Positions 26,622 through 35,679 of a stretch of 64,000 nucleotides of DNA are shown here, piece after piece. The stretch comes from Sulfurospirillum sp036802865 (GTDB taxonomy: Bacteria > Campylobacterota > Campylobacteria > Campylobacterales > Sulfurospirillaceae). Location: assembly GCF_036802865.1 (NCBI RefSeq), contig NZ_DAIRVK010000002.1:310001-374000 (forward strand), read 5' to 3'. The notes beneath the pieces are model-generated. The model did no database searches and was not told the origin of the DNA. It worked only from the letters and a program-made list of their open reading frames with translations. The translations under genes and the position numbers were made by a program. Within the stretch, counting starts at the first letter, position 1, and each line of letters starts with the position of its first letter.

Positions 26622-26730
26622 AAAGCACCAAGGGTGCGTGGGCTTTCCGCCGAGGAAAACCTAGTGTTAACGTAGTTTTCAAAGCTTTGCTTTGAAAGCG
26701 TGTTGCAGAGTTCTGTAAGAACTTTATTAT
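26622..26730 (+). promoter_or_regulatory. Structured 5' leader of fdhA4
   Basis: Four hairpins in about 100 nt: GCACC/GGTGC (26625-26637); GGCTTTCC/GGAAAACC around GCCGA with one mismatch (26641-26661); TTTCAAAGC/GCTTTGAAA around TTT, perfect 9 bp (26677-26697); AGTTCT/AGAACT (26709-26723) followed by TTATTAT. The last could act as a weak attenuator. fdhA3 has no comparable leader. I could not match it to a known riboswitch. Confidence 0.45.
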
Positions 26731-26745
26731 ATGAAAGGAAATAAA

Positions 26746-28992
26746 ATGAGTACATCACGTGTAATATGTCCTTATTGTGGTACTGGCTGTAATGTCGATT
26801 TACAGGTAGAAAACAATAAGATTGTAAAAGCCATTGGCACGAAAGATCATCCTGTTAATGATTCACAACTGTGCCTTAAAGGTCTTTATGGATGGGATTA
26901 TGTAGGTGCAAACGATAGGCTTAAAAACCCTTTGATTCGTAAAAAAGACGGTAAATTTTCCAGAGATGGCGAGTTTGTTGAAGCATCATGGGATGAGGCT
27001 TTAGATTTGGTTGTTGCTAAGTTTAAAGAGTCTATTGAAAAATACGGAAAAAGATCAATAGCCGGCAATTTTTCGGCTCGTTGTACATTGGAAGAAAATT
27101 ATGTCTCACAAAAATTGATGAGAGTCGCCATAGGAAACAATAACGTAGACCACTGTGCTCGCGTTTGACATGCACCTACAGTAGCCGGTTTGGCTAAAAC
27201 AATAGGTAACGGTGCAGCAACCAACAGCTTTACAGAAATTGGTTTATACTCTAATTGTGTTTTAATGATTGGCTCAAATCCAGAAAATGGTCACCCGATT
27301 GCGGCGATGCATATTCAAAGAGCGTTAGACCGTGGTGCTAAGTTGATCGTAATTGATCCTATCTTAACAGAAATGGCACAAAAAGCAGATGTTCATATTC
27401 AATTACCACCTGAGCATAACATCCCGATTATTAACGCGATGATTAATTACATTATTGCCAATGATTTGTGTGATAATGAGTTTATAGCAAACTATACAAC
27501 GGGATTTGACTATGTCAAAGAGACTGTTAAAGCGTACACGCCTGAGTATGTTTCAAACATGACAGGTGTACCAAAAGAACTCATTGAAAAAGCGGCACAT
27601 TTGTATGCTACCATCAAACCAGCTGCTTTAACACATGGTATGGGTGTGACGCACTTTAACCATGGTGTTGGTAACGTGTATGATGTCTCAAACTTGTTTT
27701 TGTGTACGGGCAATATTGGAGAACTTGGTTCTGGTGATTACCCACTTCGTGGACAACAAAATGTTCAAGGTGCTTGCGATATGGCAGTGTTGCCTAACAT
27801 ATTCCCGAACCTAAAACCTGTCACTGACCCAGAAGCAAGAGCTTTTTTTGAAAAAATGTGGGATTGTAAACTTGATGATAAAATCGGTGTCCATAAAACA
27901 CAAGTACCCGATGCCATCATGAGTGGCGAAGTGAAAGTGTTCTATACCATTGGTGAAAATCCTGTCATTTCAGAGCCTAATACCAACCACTTCTTAAAAG
28001 GGTTAGCACATCTTGATTTTTACGTGGTACAAGACATTTTCTTAACTGAAACAGCACTCAAAGCTGACGTTGTACTTCCAGCAGTGTGTGGACCTGAAAA
28101 AGATGGCTGTTATGCCAACGCTGAAAGACGTGTTCAACGTAATCATAAAGCAGTCGATGCCGTTGGAAACGTAAAGCAAGACTGGCAGATTATCTGTGAA
28201 ATTGCAAAACGAATGGGCGCGAAAGGGTTTGACTTTGCATCACCTGAAGAAATTTGGGAAGAGGTGAGAGAGGCTGATCCAAAAAGATACGGTGGAATGA
28301 GTTATGAACGTTTGGAAAAAGAGCATGGGTTACATTGGCCTTGTCCAACACTTGTTCACCCAGGTACACCTTCGTTGTACATGGATAAACTTTTCTGGAC
28401 ATCTGATAAAAAAGCGCGTTTTGCACCTGTCATTTTTGTGGACGATAAAAGCAAGATACCAGCAGCGCAAAAAGAATTGGCTGAAAAGCTCAATCTTCCA
28501 GAGGGTTACCCGCATATGGCAGGTTCTGTGGATGAAAAGACCACTAAAGAGTATCCAATTGAACTTTTAACCACGCGAAAAGTATACCAATATACCGTTG
28601 GAACGATGACCCGAAAATCACCTGCCCTTGAATGTGGCGCTGATCTTCACGGTCCTGCGGCTGAGATAAACCCAGTAACAGCGGAAGAATACGGCTTAGA
28701 GGATGGCGATTTTGTAGCGATTGCAAGTCGATACGGCTCGATTGCGATTAAAGTGGAAGTGACAGAAGTTGTTCCTAAAAATATTATGCAGATGGCATTT
28801 CACTATTGGGAAGGACATTCAAATGAGCTTACCAGCAATGGCGTTGATCCTATTTCGTTAACACCAACGTATAAAGCGGCAGTCAATATGAAAAAGATAA
28901 CACCAGAAGAGTACTTTGCAACTTTGATGGAGAAAAAAGAGAAGTTTTACTCTCAAAAAATTATCTATTTCGACGCTCACGCTCACCATTAA
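26746..28992 (+). CDS. fdhA4: Selenocysteine formate dehydrogenase, FdhF type, copy 4
   Basis: A 748-residue bis-MGD formate dehydrogenase with an in-frame TGA at 27166-27168 encoding Sec at residue 141 (CARV-U-HAPTV). The frame continues unbroken to 28992, and a SECIS-like hairpin follows the UGA at the same distance as in fdhA1. It is closely similar to fdhA3 throughout, including a His-rich C-terminal end (DAHAHH). The motifs CPYCGTGC, QLCLKG and PLRGQQNVQGACDM are intact. The start at 26746 follows AAAGGAAAT. The structured leader and palindrome upstream suggest regulation distinct from fdhA1. Followed by a strong hairpin terminator. Confidence 0.93.
27166..27200 (+). promoter_or_regulatory. 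UGA-Sec codon with SECIS-like hairpin, fdhA4
   Basis: TGA at 27166-27168, then 18 nt, then loop GGTTT (27187-27191) closed by TAGCC (27182-27186) and GGCTA (27192-27196). The stem differs from fdhA1 (TAGTC/GACTA) by a compensatory base pair change, which supports a selected RNA hairpin. Confidence 0.87.
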
Positions 28993-28996
28993 ATCA

Positions 28997-29028
28997 TCAA
29001 GAAGAGGTGCTAAAGTGCCTCTTCTTGA
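28997..29028. terminator. Terminator after fdhA4, shared with the permease gene
   Basis: TCAAGAAGAGG (28997-29007) pairs perfectly over 11 bp with CCTCTTCTTGA (29018-29028). It lies between convergent genes and may serve both. Confidence 0.7.
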
Positions 29029-29040
29029 CACTTAAAGCCT

Positions 29041-30231
29041 TTATCGAAGAACCTTCCACGCTAAAAGAGCGATGATGCTAAGCACAATCCAATGAGCACT
29101 TAAGAGCATACATCCAAAGATGATACTGAGGAAAAGCGCTGTATAACGGATGGTTTTAGTCGTAGCAAGTTTATAAGCGGCAAGAAGCGCAATGGTCGCA
29201 TTGGCGATAAAAAATCCATCGGCTAACGCAACTAAATCTTTGAGCGTAAAAATATTCATCGAAACTAATCCCAAGACAACAGCATTAATTGTGCATAAAA
29301 AAAGCGTTGCGTTGATGGGTGAACCGTTTTGTAGACGTGTACTTAAAAGCCCTATAATGCCTTTGTTCTGAGAAGTCAATCCGCTAATGAGCCTTGCAAC
29401 GCCTCCTACAAAGAGTAAGACCGTACTAAGACACAGTAGCATCGCTAAGATACCTATAACAAACTCACTGGATGTTCCAAATAAAGGATAGATAAGTGCC
29501 GTGATGGCATTGGTATGTTTTAATGAGGCAAATTGAATGGCACAAATAACCAAAAGGTAAATAATAGAAATAACCACTGCACTTATTTTTACTGCTTTAG
29601 GGATTGTTTGCTCGGGATTGCGCACTTCTTTAGAGTAGTTACCGACAACTTCCCAACCCACAATCGCCCAAAAGGCAAGCAACAAGGCTTTTGAAATCAG
29701 TCCTATATCAAAGGGGGAATCAAAGGAAATGCGTGTTTCATGTCCCACTAAAATAGCAATACTTCCGAGACTTAGAATAATGCCAATGATAGTGGTAACA
29801 ATGAGTGAAAGTGTTCCTAAAAAATGAACAGGGCGAAGGAGAGCTAGAAATGTAAAAAATAGCATTGAAAAGGCAAGTGTATTGACGTCTAACCCTATAA
29901 GGGGTTGAATAAAATGTGCCCCAATGAGATAAACGGGGACGGGACCAAACAGTACAGCGCTGATGAGATAGTAAGAAGTGAGGTACTTGAGTTTTGTGCT
30001 AAAGGCTGCTTGTACCGCATTGGTTACACCTTCGTCCCCTGGAAATTTGATACTTAAGTTTCCAAGAACCAAAGCAAATGCAAAACCCAAAGCTAAAATA
30101 ACAAACCACACAAGGATGGAAAGATTGCCTGTAAGGTCATAAACAATGGGTGGTAAAAGAATGATGCCAGAGCCTAAGATAGGACCTATCATTAAACCTG
30201 AAAGTGTCAAGGTATTGAGCTGTTTTTTCAT
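29041..30231 (-). CDS. APC-family amino acid permease or exporter (YjeH-like)
   Basis: A 396-residue protein with about twelve hydrophobic segments and the APC-superfamily N-terminal pattern LSGLMIGPILGSGIILLPP. YSKEVRNPEQTIPKAVKIS matches the conserved loop after helix 6. The nearest family I recognise is YjeH, an exporter of methionine and branched-chain amino acids, but the substrate cannot be read from sequence. The start at 30231 is preferred; an in-frame ATG 13 codons upstream would add a polar extension. It stands alone between convergent fdhA4 and the receptor gene. Confidence 0.75.
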   Translation of the reverse strand: MKKQLNTLTLSGLMIGPILGSGIILLPPIVYDLTGNLSILVWFVILALGFAFALVLGNLSIKFPGDEGVTNAVQAAFSTKLKYLTSYYLISAVLFGPVPVYLIGAHFIQPLIGLDVNTLAFSMLFFTFLALLRPVHFLGTLSLIVTTIIGIILSLGSIAILVGHETRISFDSPFDIGLISKALLLAFWAIVGWEVVGNYSKEVRNPEQTIPKAVKISAVVISIIYLLVICAIQFASLKHTNAITALIYPLFGTSSEFVIGILAMLLCLSTVLLFVGGVARLISGLTSQNKGIIGLLSTRLQNGSPINATLFLCTINAVVLGLVSMNIFTLKDLVALADGFFIANATIALLAAYKLATTKTIRYTALFLSIIFGCMLLSAHWIVLSIIALLAWKVLR

Positions 30232-30329
30232 AAGTTTCACTTTGGAAAAATTTAAAACAGAGTCTACCACACTATGGATCTAAAATCAGATTTTTTGAGA
30301 TGAAAGCGGTTTTAAAATGTTGATATGGG

Positions 30330-30361
30330 GAAAAAAGCCTCACACCTTTTATGATGTGAGA
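30330..30361 (-). terminator. Terminator of the TonB-dependent receptor gene
   Basis: On the minus strand CTCACA (30360-30355) pairs with TGTGAG (30344-30339), followed by GC and six T residues, a classical Rho-independent form. Confidence 0.75.
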
Positions 30362-30369
30362 CCTAAACA

Positions 30370-32505
30370 CTAATACAATTCGACTTTGTAATTTAAACGG
30401 ATAGTACGAGGAGAGCCAGAAGCTAGGCGAGTGCCTCCTGCTGCCCAATACTCTTTGTCGGCGACATTATCAACATTGATTTGCCAGATATTGCGTTTAC
30501 CATAGAGTTTTGTGGTATAACGTCCACCTACGCTAAAGATGGTCACATCATCCAACCACGCTTGGTTGAGATCATTGACAGGGCGACGACCGGTATAATA
30601 AGCTCCACCGTTGATAGACAACCCAGCAATACTACTCAGTTCATAATTTAAAAACAAACTACTTGTACGACGTGCCGCATTTTCGGGTAATTTTCCATTG
30701 AGATTGGTTGCATCACCACCCATATCTTCAAAACGAGGGTCTAACCATTGTGTTGAAGCGAGCCAACTGAGTTGTTCTGTTAATTTACCTTGAAGCGAGA
30801 GTTCAACGCCACTGTAGCGTTTATGCCCATCTGCAACATAGTAGTTAGTTGCGTTGGTATAGTATCCAGGGCTTTCTATATCAAATACCGCCGCTGAAGC
30901 AAGCGTTCCATTTGGCAGTAGCCAATGCGCTCCTAGTTCGTATTGCTTACTGATGCCAGGACTTAGACGTTCTGCTTCATTTTGTGTTCCCGCTGGTGCA
31001 GCTTCACCTTCTTCCAAGCCTTCAGCATAAGAAACATACAACGAGAGACTTTCTACTGGTTTATAGACAAGTGCTATCATGGGAGTCGTCTCGCTGGCTT
31101 CATAACGTGCTACATCTTGATTGCTTTCATATTTTGAATGACGTAATCCTCCGATAACTTGCCACTCTGGACTAAGCGTGACACGATCTGTTGTATAAAA
31201 ACCTGTATCTTTGGTTGTATAAGAAACTCCCGCTGTTTTTGTAAACACCGTTGGTGTTATCGTGTGTGGCGTGTAAAGATTTTGAGCAAGTGTCGAAGAG
31301 TTGCTGTTTGAAAGAGGTTCTTGATTTTTTTCGGTATAACTGGTTCCTACTGTTATATCGTGTTGAACATCCCATGTATTAAAAATTCCGTAGAGTTCTG
31401 CACGCAAAAGATCTGATGTATATTCGTATTCTTGGTGATTAATTCTTACTGTACCTGCTCCTGTAGTGAGTGTTGTTGCTTGAGGGTTAGAAAATGTAAA
31501 GGTTGAGAGATTGCGTTCGCGCTCTGTTTTCGCTCGTCCTGCTTCAAGTCCAAGCGTCCAAGTATCACTCAGTGCATAATCAGATCTAAGTAATACATTG
31601 GTTGTTTCTGTTTCAAACTTGCTCGAGTCTGATCCTACCAGTGCTTTTGGATCGACTGTATGCGGTAAGGTAATGGCACCATTCACCGCTTTTGGCAGTG
31701 CAACGCCTACTTGTTCCGTGACTTTACGACGATCATACTCGACATCAGCTTTGAGCGTTAAACGATCATTGACACGCCAATCCAGTGCCATAGAAACAAA
31801 GCTCCGATTGCCATTGTCAACATCATCTAAGTAGGATCCAAGCGATCCTCCCGCACTGTTCAAACGAATGCCTAGCTGTTTTTCTTCTCCAAAACGCTCG
31901 CTCACGTCTGCGGATGCTACAGCAGAACCATATTGATCCATCATTAAACCAACGGTTGCCATTGGCGCATTGGTGGGACGTTTAGTGACGTAATTGATAA
32001 TGCCTGAAGGAGACGTAAACCCATAATAAAGTGCTGATGCACCTTTCAGCACTTCAATGCGCTCTTTGTCTTCCATTGGCACTTGGCTAAAATTCATAAG
32101 CGGCAATGAGCCATTAAGCCTGTAATTGGTACGGTTTTGCACTTCCATACCTCTAATAACCAGCTGGTCCCATGTCTCTCCACCATTTTGCTGTTTCGTG
32201 ACACCTGCGGTGTTTCTAACAGCATCATACGTGCCCATAGCCGCTTGCAAATCCAAGGCTTCTTTGGTAATGACATTGACCGTTGAAGGCACATCCATAA
32301 TGTTAGTTCCTCGAAAAGAACCTGCTTCAACCGTTTCGGGTCGTAATCCAACGGAACGTATATCTTCTATTGTAACGGTAGAAAGTGTAGATGTATCTTC
32401 TTTTCCTGTTTCGATGACAACTTCAGCAGCCGAGAGTGTACTCATGGCGACGAGGCTTAAGAATGTACGTGTAAAGTGATACGAATTGATCCTATCAAGG
32501 TTCAT
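30370..32505 (-). CDS. TonB-dependent siderophore receptor
   Basis: A 711-residue outer-membrane receptor that imports an iron-siderophore complex using TonB energy. The N-terminal 25-30 residues look like a signal peptide ending near LSAAE. The plug domain follows (about 55-165), with MDVPSTVNVITKEALDLQ, DQLVIRGMEVQNRTNYRLNG, and ERIEVLKGASALYYGFTSPSGIIN, as in the FhuA/FhuE/FpvA group. The remainder is a beta-barrel ending in an aromatic residue. A Fur box lies upstream at about 32583-32602, so iron repression is expected. The ligand cannot be determined. Confidence 0.9.
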   Translation of the reverse strand: MNLDRINSYHFTRTFLSLVAMSTLSAAEVVIETGKEDTSTLSTVTIEDIRSVGLRPETVEAGSFRGTNIMDVPSTVNVITKEALDLQAAMGTYDAVRNTAGVTKQQNGGETWDQLVIRGMEVQNRTNYRLNGSLPLMNFSQVPMEDKERIEVLKGASALYYGFTSPSGIINYVTKRPTNAPMATVGLMMDQYGSAVASADVSERFGEEKQLGIRLNSAGGSLGSYLDDVDNGNRSFVSMALDWRVNDRLTLKADVEYDRRKVTEQVGVALPKAVNGAITLPHTVDPKALVGSDSSKFETETTNVLLRSDYALSDTWTLGLEAGRAKTERERNLSTFTFSNPQATTLTTGAGTVRINHQEYEYTSDLLRAELYGIFNTWDVQHDITVGTSYTEKNQEPLSNSNSSTLAQNLYTPHTITPTVFTKTAGVSYTTKDTGFYTTDRVTLSPEWQVIGGLRHSKYESNQDVARYEASETTPMIALVYKPVESLSLYVSYAEGLEEGEAAPAGTQNEAERLSPGISKQYELGAHWLLPNGTLASAAVFDIESPGYYTNATNYYVADGHKRYSGVELSLQGKLTEQLSWLASTQWLDPRFEDMGGDATNLNGKLPENAARRTSSLFLNYELSSIAGLSINGGAYYTGRRPVNDLNQAWLDDVTIFSVGGRYTTKLYGKRNIWQINVDNVADKEYWAAGGTRLASGSPRTIRLNYKVELY

Positions 32506-32582
32506 TTGACTCCTTCATAATAGTATGAATATTTTGTGGTAATTATGTGAAATTCTTTAGAAATTAGATTTGAAGAATTATA

Positions 32583-32602
32583 TATAATTGATAATCATTA
32601 TA
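32583..32602. promoter_or_regulatory. Fur box upstream of the siderophore receptor
   Basis: TTGATAATCATTATA matches the right two thirds of the Fur consensus (GATAATCATTAT is exact). It lies 80-95 nt before the receptor start, within an AT-rich promoter region. Confidence 0.7.
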
Positions 32603-32669
32603 CATAAGTATATTTAAACATCGCTTGTAAACGAAATACTAAAATTGAAGTTTAGGAAGATATTAAAAT

Positions 32670-33341
32670 TTAGAGAACTGTTTTTTGGGTTAAAATAGTG
32701 CGTTGTTCTTCTTTTGTGTAGTTAAATTTAAATTCTGCTTCTTTAAGATAATAGATAAAATACTCTTTTTTAACCCCTTTGAAGTGATCTAGCCAATTTT
32801 CCAAAAATAGCCAAAAATCGACTAAGGGATTGTGAAAACTCTCATAATGCGCCACTTTATGTTGGTTTAGATAGCGGGCATAGGTCTCTTTTTCGATGGA
32901 ATTTTCCTCTAAATTTTGAAGATGGGCAAATTGATCAGGAAGTAAGAGTGTGTGAATATGTTTTCCATATAACATACCCAAAATACCGATAGCATCAAAG
33001 AGATACTTTGATTTTCCTCGTTTTGATGTTGGAAGAAAATAGTATTCATCGTATTGTGAAAATGTTTCTGTTTGTTTTGTGTAGAGAGCTTCCGAATGCG
33101 TGATGATACAAAGGCGAAGTTTGTGATATTTTTTTGCAATCGTTAGGTAATTTAGTCCTAAAAGTGAAGCGCATTCATAGGCACTATAGTTGTCAATAAA
33201 ATACTCTAAAATAGCCATATCTTGGGCATACTTTACATGACTAAATGTACGTTTACATGCAACACAACGATACTGCGAAGTAGAGACTTCGTAAAGTTTT
33301 GTGTGACCGCAAAAAATACATACTTTTTCTTCTGTTTTCAT
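32670..33341 (-). CDS. IS1595/ISXO2-like transposase-derived protein
   Basis: A 223-residue protein with an N-terminal zinc ribbon (CIFCGHTKL ... CVACKRTFS), a helix-turn-helix-like segment (AYECASLLGLNYLTIAKKYHKL) and a C-terminus matching the end of ISXO2/IS1595 transposases (FWLFLENWLDHFKGVKKEYF then YLKEAEFKFN). The first catalytic Asp may be in QYDEYYF; I cannot identify the second acid with confidence. No inverted terminal repeats are visible around it. It is probably a relic or a domesticated DNA-binding protein rather than an active insertion sequence. Confidence 0.55.
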   Translation of the reverse strand: MKTEEKVCIFCGHTKLYEVSTSQYRCVACKRTFSHVKYAQDMAILEYFIDNYSAYECASLLGLNYLTIAKKYHKLRLCIITHSEALYTKQTETFSQYDEYYFLPTSKRGKSKYLFDAIGILGMLYGKHIHTLLLPDQFAHLQNLEENSIEKETYARYLNQHKVAHYESFHNPLVDFWLFLENWLDHFKGVKKEYFIYYLKEAEFKFNYTKEEQRTILTQKTVL

Positions 33342-33441
33342 AGGGGTATTTTTCCTGAAAATAACTAAGAAACTTCTTTTTTTAGCTCCTATTTAAAGAG
33401 TTGCTCTATAATAAATCAAAAATATACCTAAGGATCTAACA

Positions 33442-34290
33442 ATGTGTAAAGATTGCGGTTGTTCAATCACTCCTTCTCAATGGTCTGCGCACGCGCACGA
33501 ACACTCTCACGATGGTCATTCCCACAGCCATTCACACGATCACGACGATCATACTCATCACGAGCATCCTCATGCGCACGATCACGATCATCATGACCAT
33601 CACAAACATGAAGAGATTCATGCCAATCCACAATTAAACGATAAGAAGACCATTGCCGTTATTACTAAAATTTTGGATGCAAACGATACTCAAGCAGCGC
33701 ATAATCGCAAACATTTTGAAGAGAATGGCGTCTTGGCGATCAATCTCATGAGCAGTCCCGGAAGTGGAAAAACAACGCTTTTGGAAGCAACCATTGACAC
33801 GAAACAGATAAAACTTGCCGTCATTGAGGGTGATCTTGAAACAAATCAAGATGCTGATCGTATCACCGCAAAAGGGGCATTGGCACATCAAATTACCACA
33901 GGTCAAGCGTGCCATTTAGATGCATTTATGGTGCATGAGGGACTTCATCATCTCCCTATAGAAGGGCTTGATGTTGTGTTCATTGAAAACGTGGGCAATC
34001 TTGTTTGTCCTGCGAGTTACGATGTTGGAAGTCATCTGAATGTCGTGTTGCTCTCCGTTCCAGAAGGCGATGATAAACCAGCAAAATACCCTGTAATGTT
34101 TAGAAGTGCTGATCTGTTTTTAATAACAAAATGCGATCTTTTGCCGTATTTTGATTTTAGTGTTGAAAAAGCCATTCGTGAGGCTCGAAAACTTAATCCA
34201 AAAGTCGATATCATCGAGATAGACAGTAAATCTGGCAAAGGAATTGATCAGTGGATTAATTACCTTAAAATGAAAAAAGCATTGAGATAA
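33442..34290 (+). CDS. hypB: Hydrogenase nickel-insertion GTPase HypB
   Basis: A 282-residue SIMIBI GTPase that delivers nickel to hydrogenase precursors with HypA. The N-terminus has the metal motif MCKDCGC followed by a long histidine-rich stretch (about residues 18-58), which can store nickel. The P-loop SSPGSGKTTLL is at about residue 109. ENVGNLVCPASYDVG carries the conserved metal-site Cys, and ITKCDLLPY is the base-recognition region. It starts the hypBCDEA cluster, whose genes are 2 nt apart or overlap. The operon promoter must lie in the 100 bp before 33442. Confidence 0.96.
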   Translation: MCKDCGCSITPSQWSAHAHEHSHDGHSHSHSHDHDDHTHHEHPHAHDHDHHDHHKHEEIHANPQLNDKKTIAVITKILDANDTQAAHNRKHFEENGVLAINLMSSPGSGKTTLLEATIDTKQIKLAVIEGDLETNQDADRITAKGALAHQITTGQACHLDAFMVHEGLHHLPIEGLDVVFIENVGNLVCPASYDVGSHLNVVLLSVPEGDDKPAKYPVMFRSADLFLITKCDLLPYFDFSVEKAIREARKLNPKVDIIEIDSKSGKGIDQWINYLKMKKALR

Positions 34291-34292
34291 CC

Positions 34293-34562
34293 ATGTGTTT
34301 ATCTATACCTTCAAAAGTCATCGAAATTGATGAGAATAATTATGCAACCGTAGATACCATGGGTGTTAAGCGTAAAGTGACGCTTGATTTGATTGCTGAA
34401 GAAGTAAACATTGGGGATTATGTTCTCATTCATGTAGGCTTCGCGATGAATAAAATCAGCAAAGAACACGCGGAAGATAGCATTGCGGCATACCAAGAGA
34501 TAGCCGAAGCAATGCAAAATGGCGAGATTAGCGATGAAGAAGGAAACAGTAATTATGTCTGA
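34293..34562 (+). CDS. hypC: Hydrogenase maturation chaperone HypC
   Basis: An 89-residue chaperone that shuttles the Fe(CN)2CO unit between HypD and the large subunit. It begins MCLSIPSKVIEI with the essential Cys2. It follows hypB after 2 nt and overlaps hypD by 8 nt. A second copy (as hybG in E. coli) was not seen, so it probably serves both hydrogenases. Confidence 0.95.
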   Translation: MCLSIPSKVIEIDENNYATVDTMGVKRKVTLDLIAEEVNIGDYVLIHVGFAMNKISKEHAEDSIAAYQEIAEAMQNGEISDEEGNSNYV

Positions 34563-35679
34563 AGTTGATCTCATTGAAGGTTTTCGTGATCCTATCCATA
34601 TGAAAGCACTTGCAGCGCTCATCAAAAAAGAGTGTAGGTCTAAGATCAACATCATGGAAGTGTGTGGTGGACATACGCATACTATTATGAAATTTGGTCT
34701 TTCACAAATTTTGCCAGAGTTCATTGAATTTGTGCACGGACCAGGGTGTCCTGTGTGCATTATGCCTAAAGAGCGCATCGACCATGCTATTGCGTTAGCT
34801 TCTATGCCAAACACCATCTTAGCCACGCTTGGCGATATGATAAGGGTTCCAGGAAGCAAAACCTCTTTACAAAAATTACGTGCTGAGGGCAAAGATATTC
34901 GCTCTTTGTATTCACCTTTGGATGTCATTAAAATTGCCCAAGAAAATCCTGATAAAAACGTGGTCTTTTTTGCGATCGGCTTTGAAACAACGACACCGAT
35001 GAGTGCTGTTCTTGTGCAACAAGCCATAGCTTTGAGCTTGACCAATCTTTTCTTTCATATCAACCACGTCACGGTTCCTGAAGCCGTCGATGCCATTATG
35101 AGCGGAGGGGACGCGAAGATAGATGCTTTTTTAGGACCTTCTCATGTCAGTGTCATTACAGGTTATAAAATTTATGAGCCAATTGCTAGCGCTTACCATA
35201 CACCTGTGGTCGTTTCAGGCTTTGAACCAACCGATGTCATGGAATCAGTTTTACGCATTGTTCGTCAAGTCAATGAAGGTAAAAGTGTTGTTGATAACGA
35301 ATATGCAAGGGCTGTTTCGAGAGAAGGTAACCTTAAAGCACAAGGGCTTGTCAATACTTACTTTGAAAGACGAAGTCACTTTAGATGGCGTGGCATTGGG
35401 GATATTCCGCATAGTGCGCTTAAACTCAAAGAGGAATATGCCGCCTATGATGCTGAAATCGTGTTTGATGCATTTTTGCCCAAAATTGAGCTAGATGACC
35501 ATAAAATGTGTATTTGTGGCGACATCCTCAAAGGACGTGCTAAACCATTTGACTGTAAAGTCTTTGGCAAAGCCTGTACCCCAAGCAATCCGATGGGATC
35601 GTGCATGGTTTCAAGTGAAGGGGCGTGTTCAGCTTACTTCAAATATGGAAAATTGAACCTCAAAGGAGCAAGAGCGTGA
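34555..35679 (+). CDS. hypD: Hydrogenase maturation iron-sulfur protein HypD
   Basis: A 374-residue scaffold on which the Fe(CN)2CO cofactor is built. The motifs MEVCGGHTH, HGPGCPVCIMP and GFETTTP, and the C-terminal [4Fe-4S] Cys set (MCICGDILKG, CKVFGKACTPSNPMGSCMVSSEGACSAY) are all present. The start ATG at 34555 lies within the end of hypC, giving the usual family length. Its stop overlaps the hypE start. Confidence 0.96.
   Translation: MSEVDLIEGFRDPIHMKALAALIKKECRSKINIMEVCGGHTHTIMKFGLSQILPEFIEFVHGPGCPVCIMPKERIDHAIALASMPNTILATLGDMIRVPGSKTSLQKLRAEGKDIRSLYSPLDVIKIAQENPDKNVVFFAIGFETTTPMSAVLVQQAIALSLTNLFFHINHVTVPEAVDAIMSGGDAKIDAFLGPSHVSVITGYKIYEPIASAYHTPVVVSGFEPTDVMESVLRIVRQVNEGKSVVDNEYARAVSREGNLKAQGLVNTYFERRSHFRWRGIGDIPHSALKLKEEYAAYDAEIVFDAFLPKIELDDHKMCICGDILKGRAKPFDCKVFGKACTPSNPMGSCMVSSEGACSAYFKYGKLNLKGARA

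Noticed and set aside
26622..26730. Known molybdenum-cofactor riboswitch
   Set aside because: The hairpins do not follow the conserved Moco aptamer core as I know it; kept only as an uncharacterised leader.
34311..35045. 244-codon open frame on the minus strand
   Set aside because: It is antisense to hypC and hypD, which are unmistakable, and resembles no protein family.
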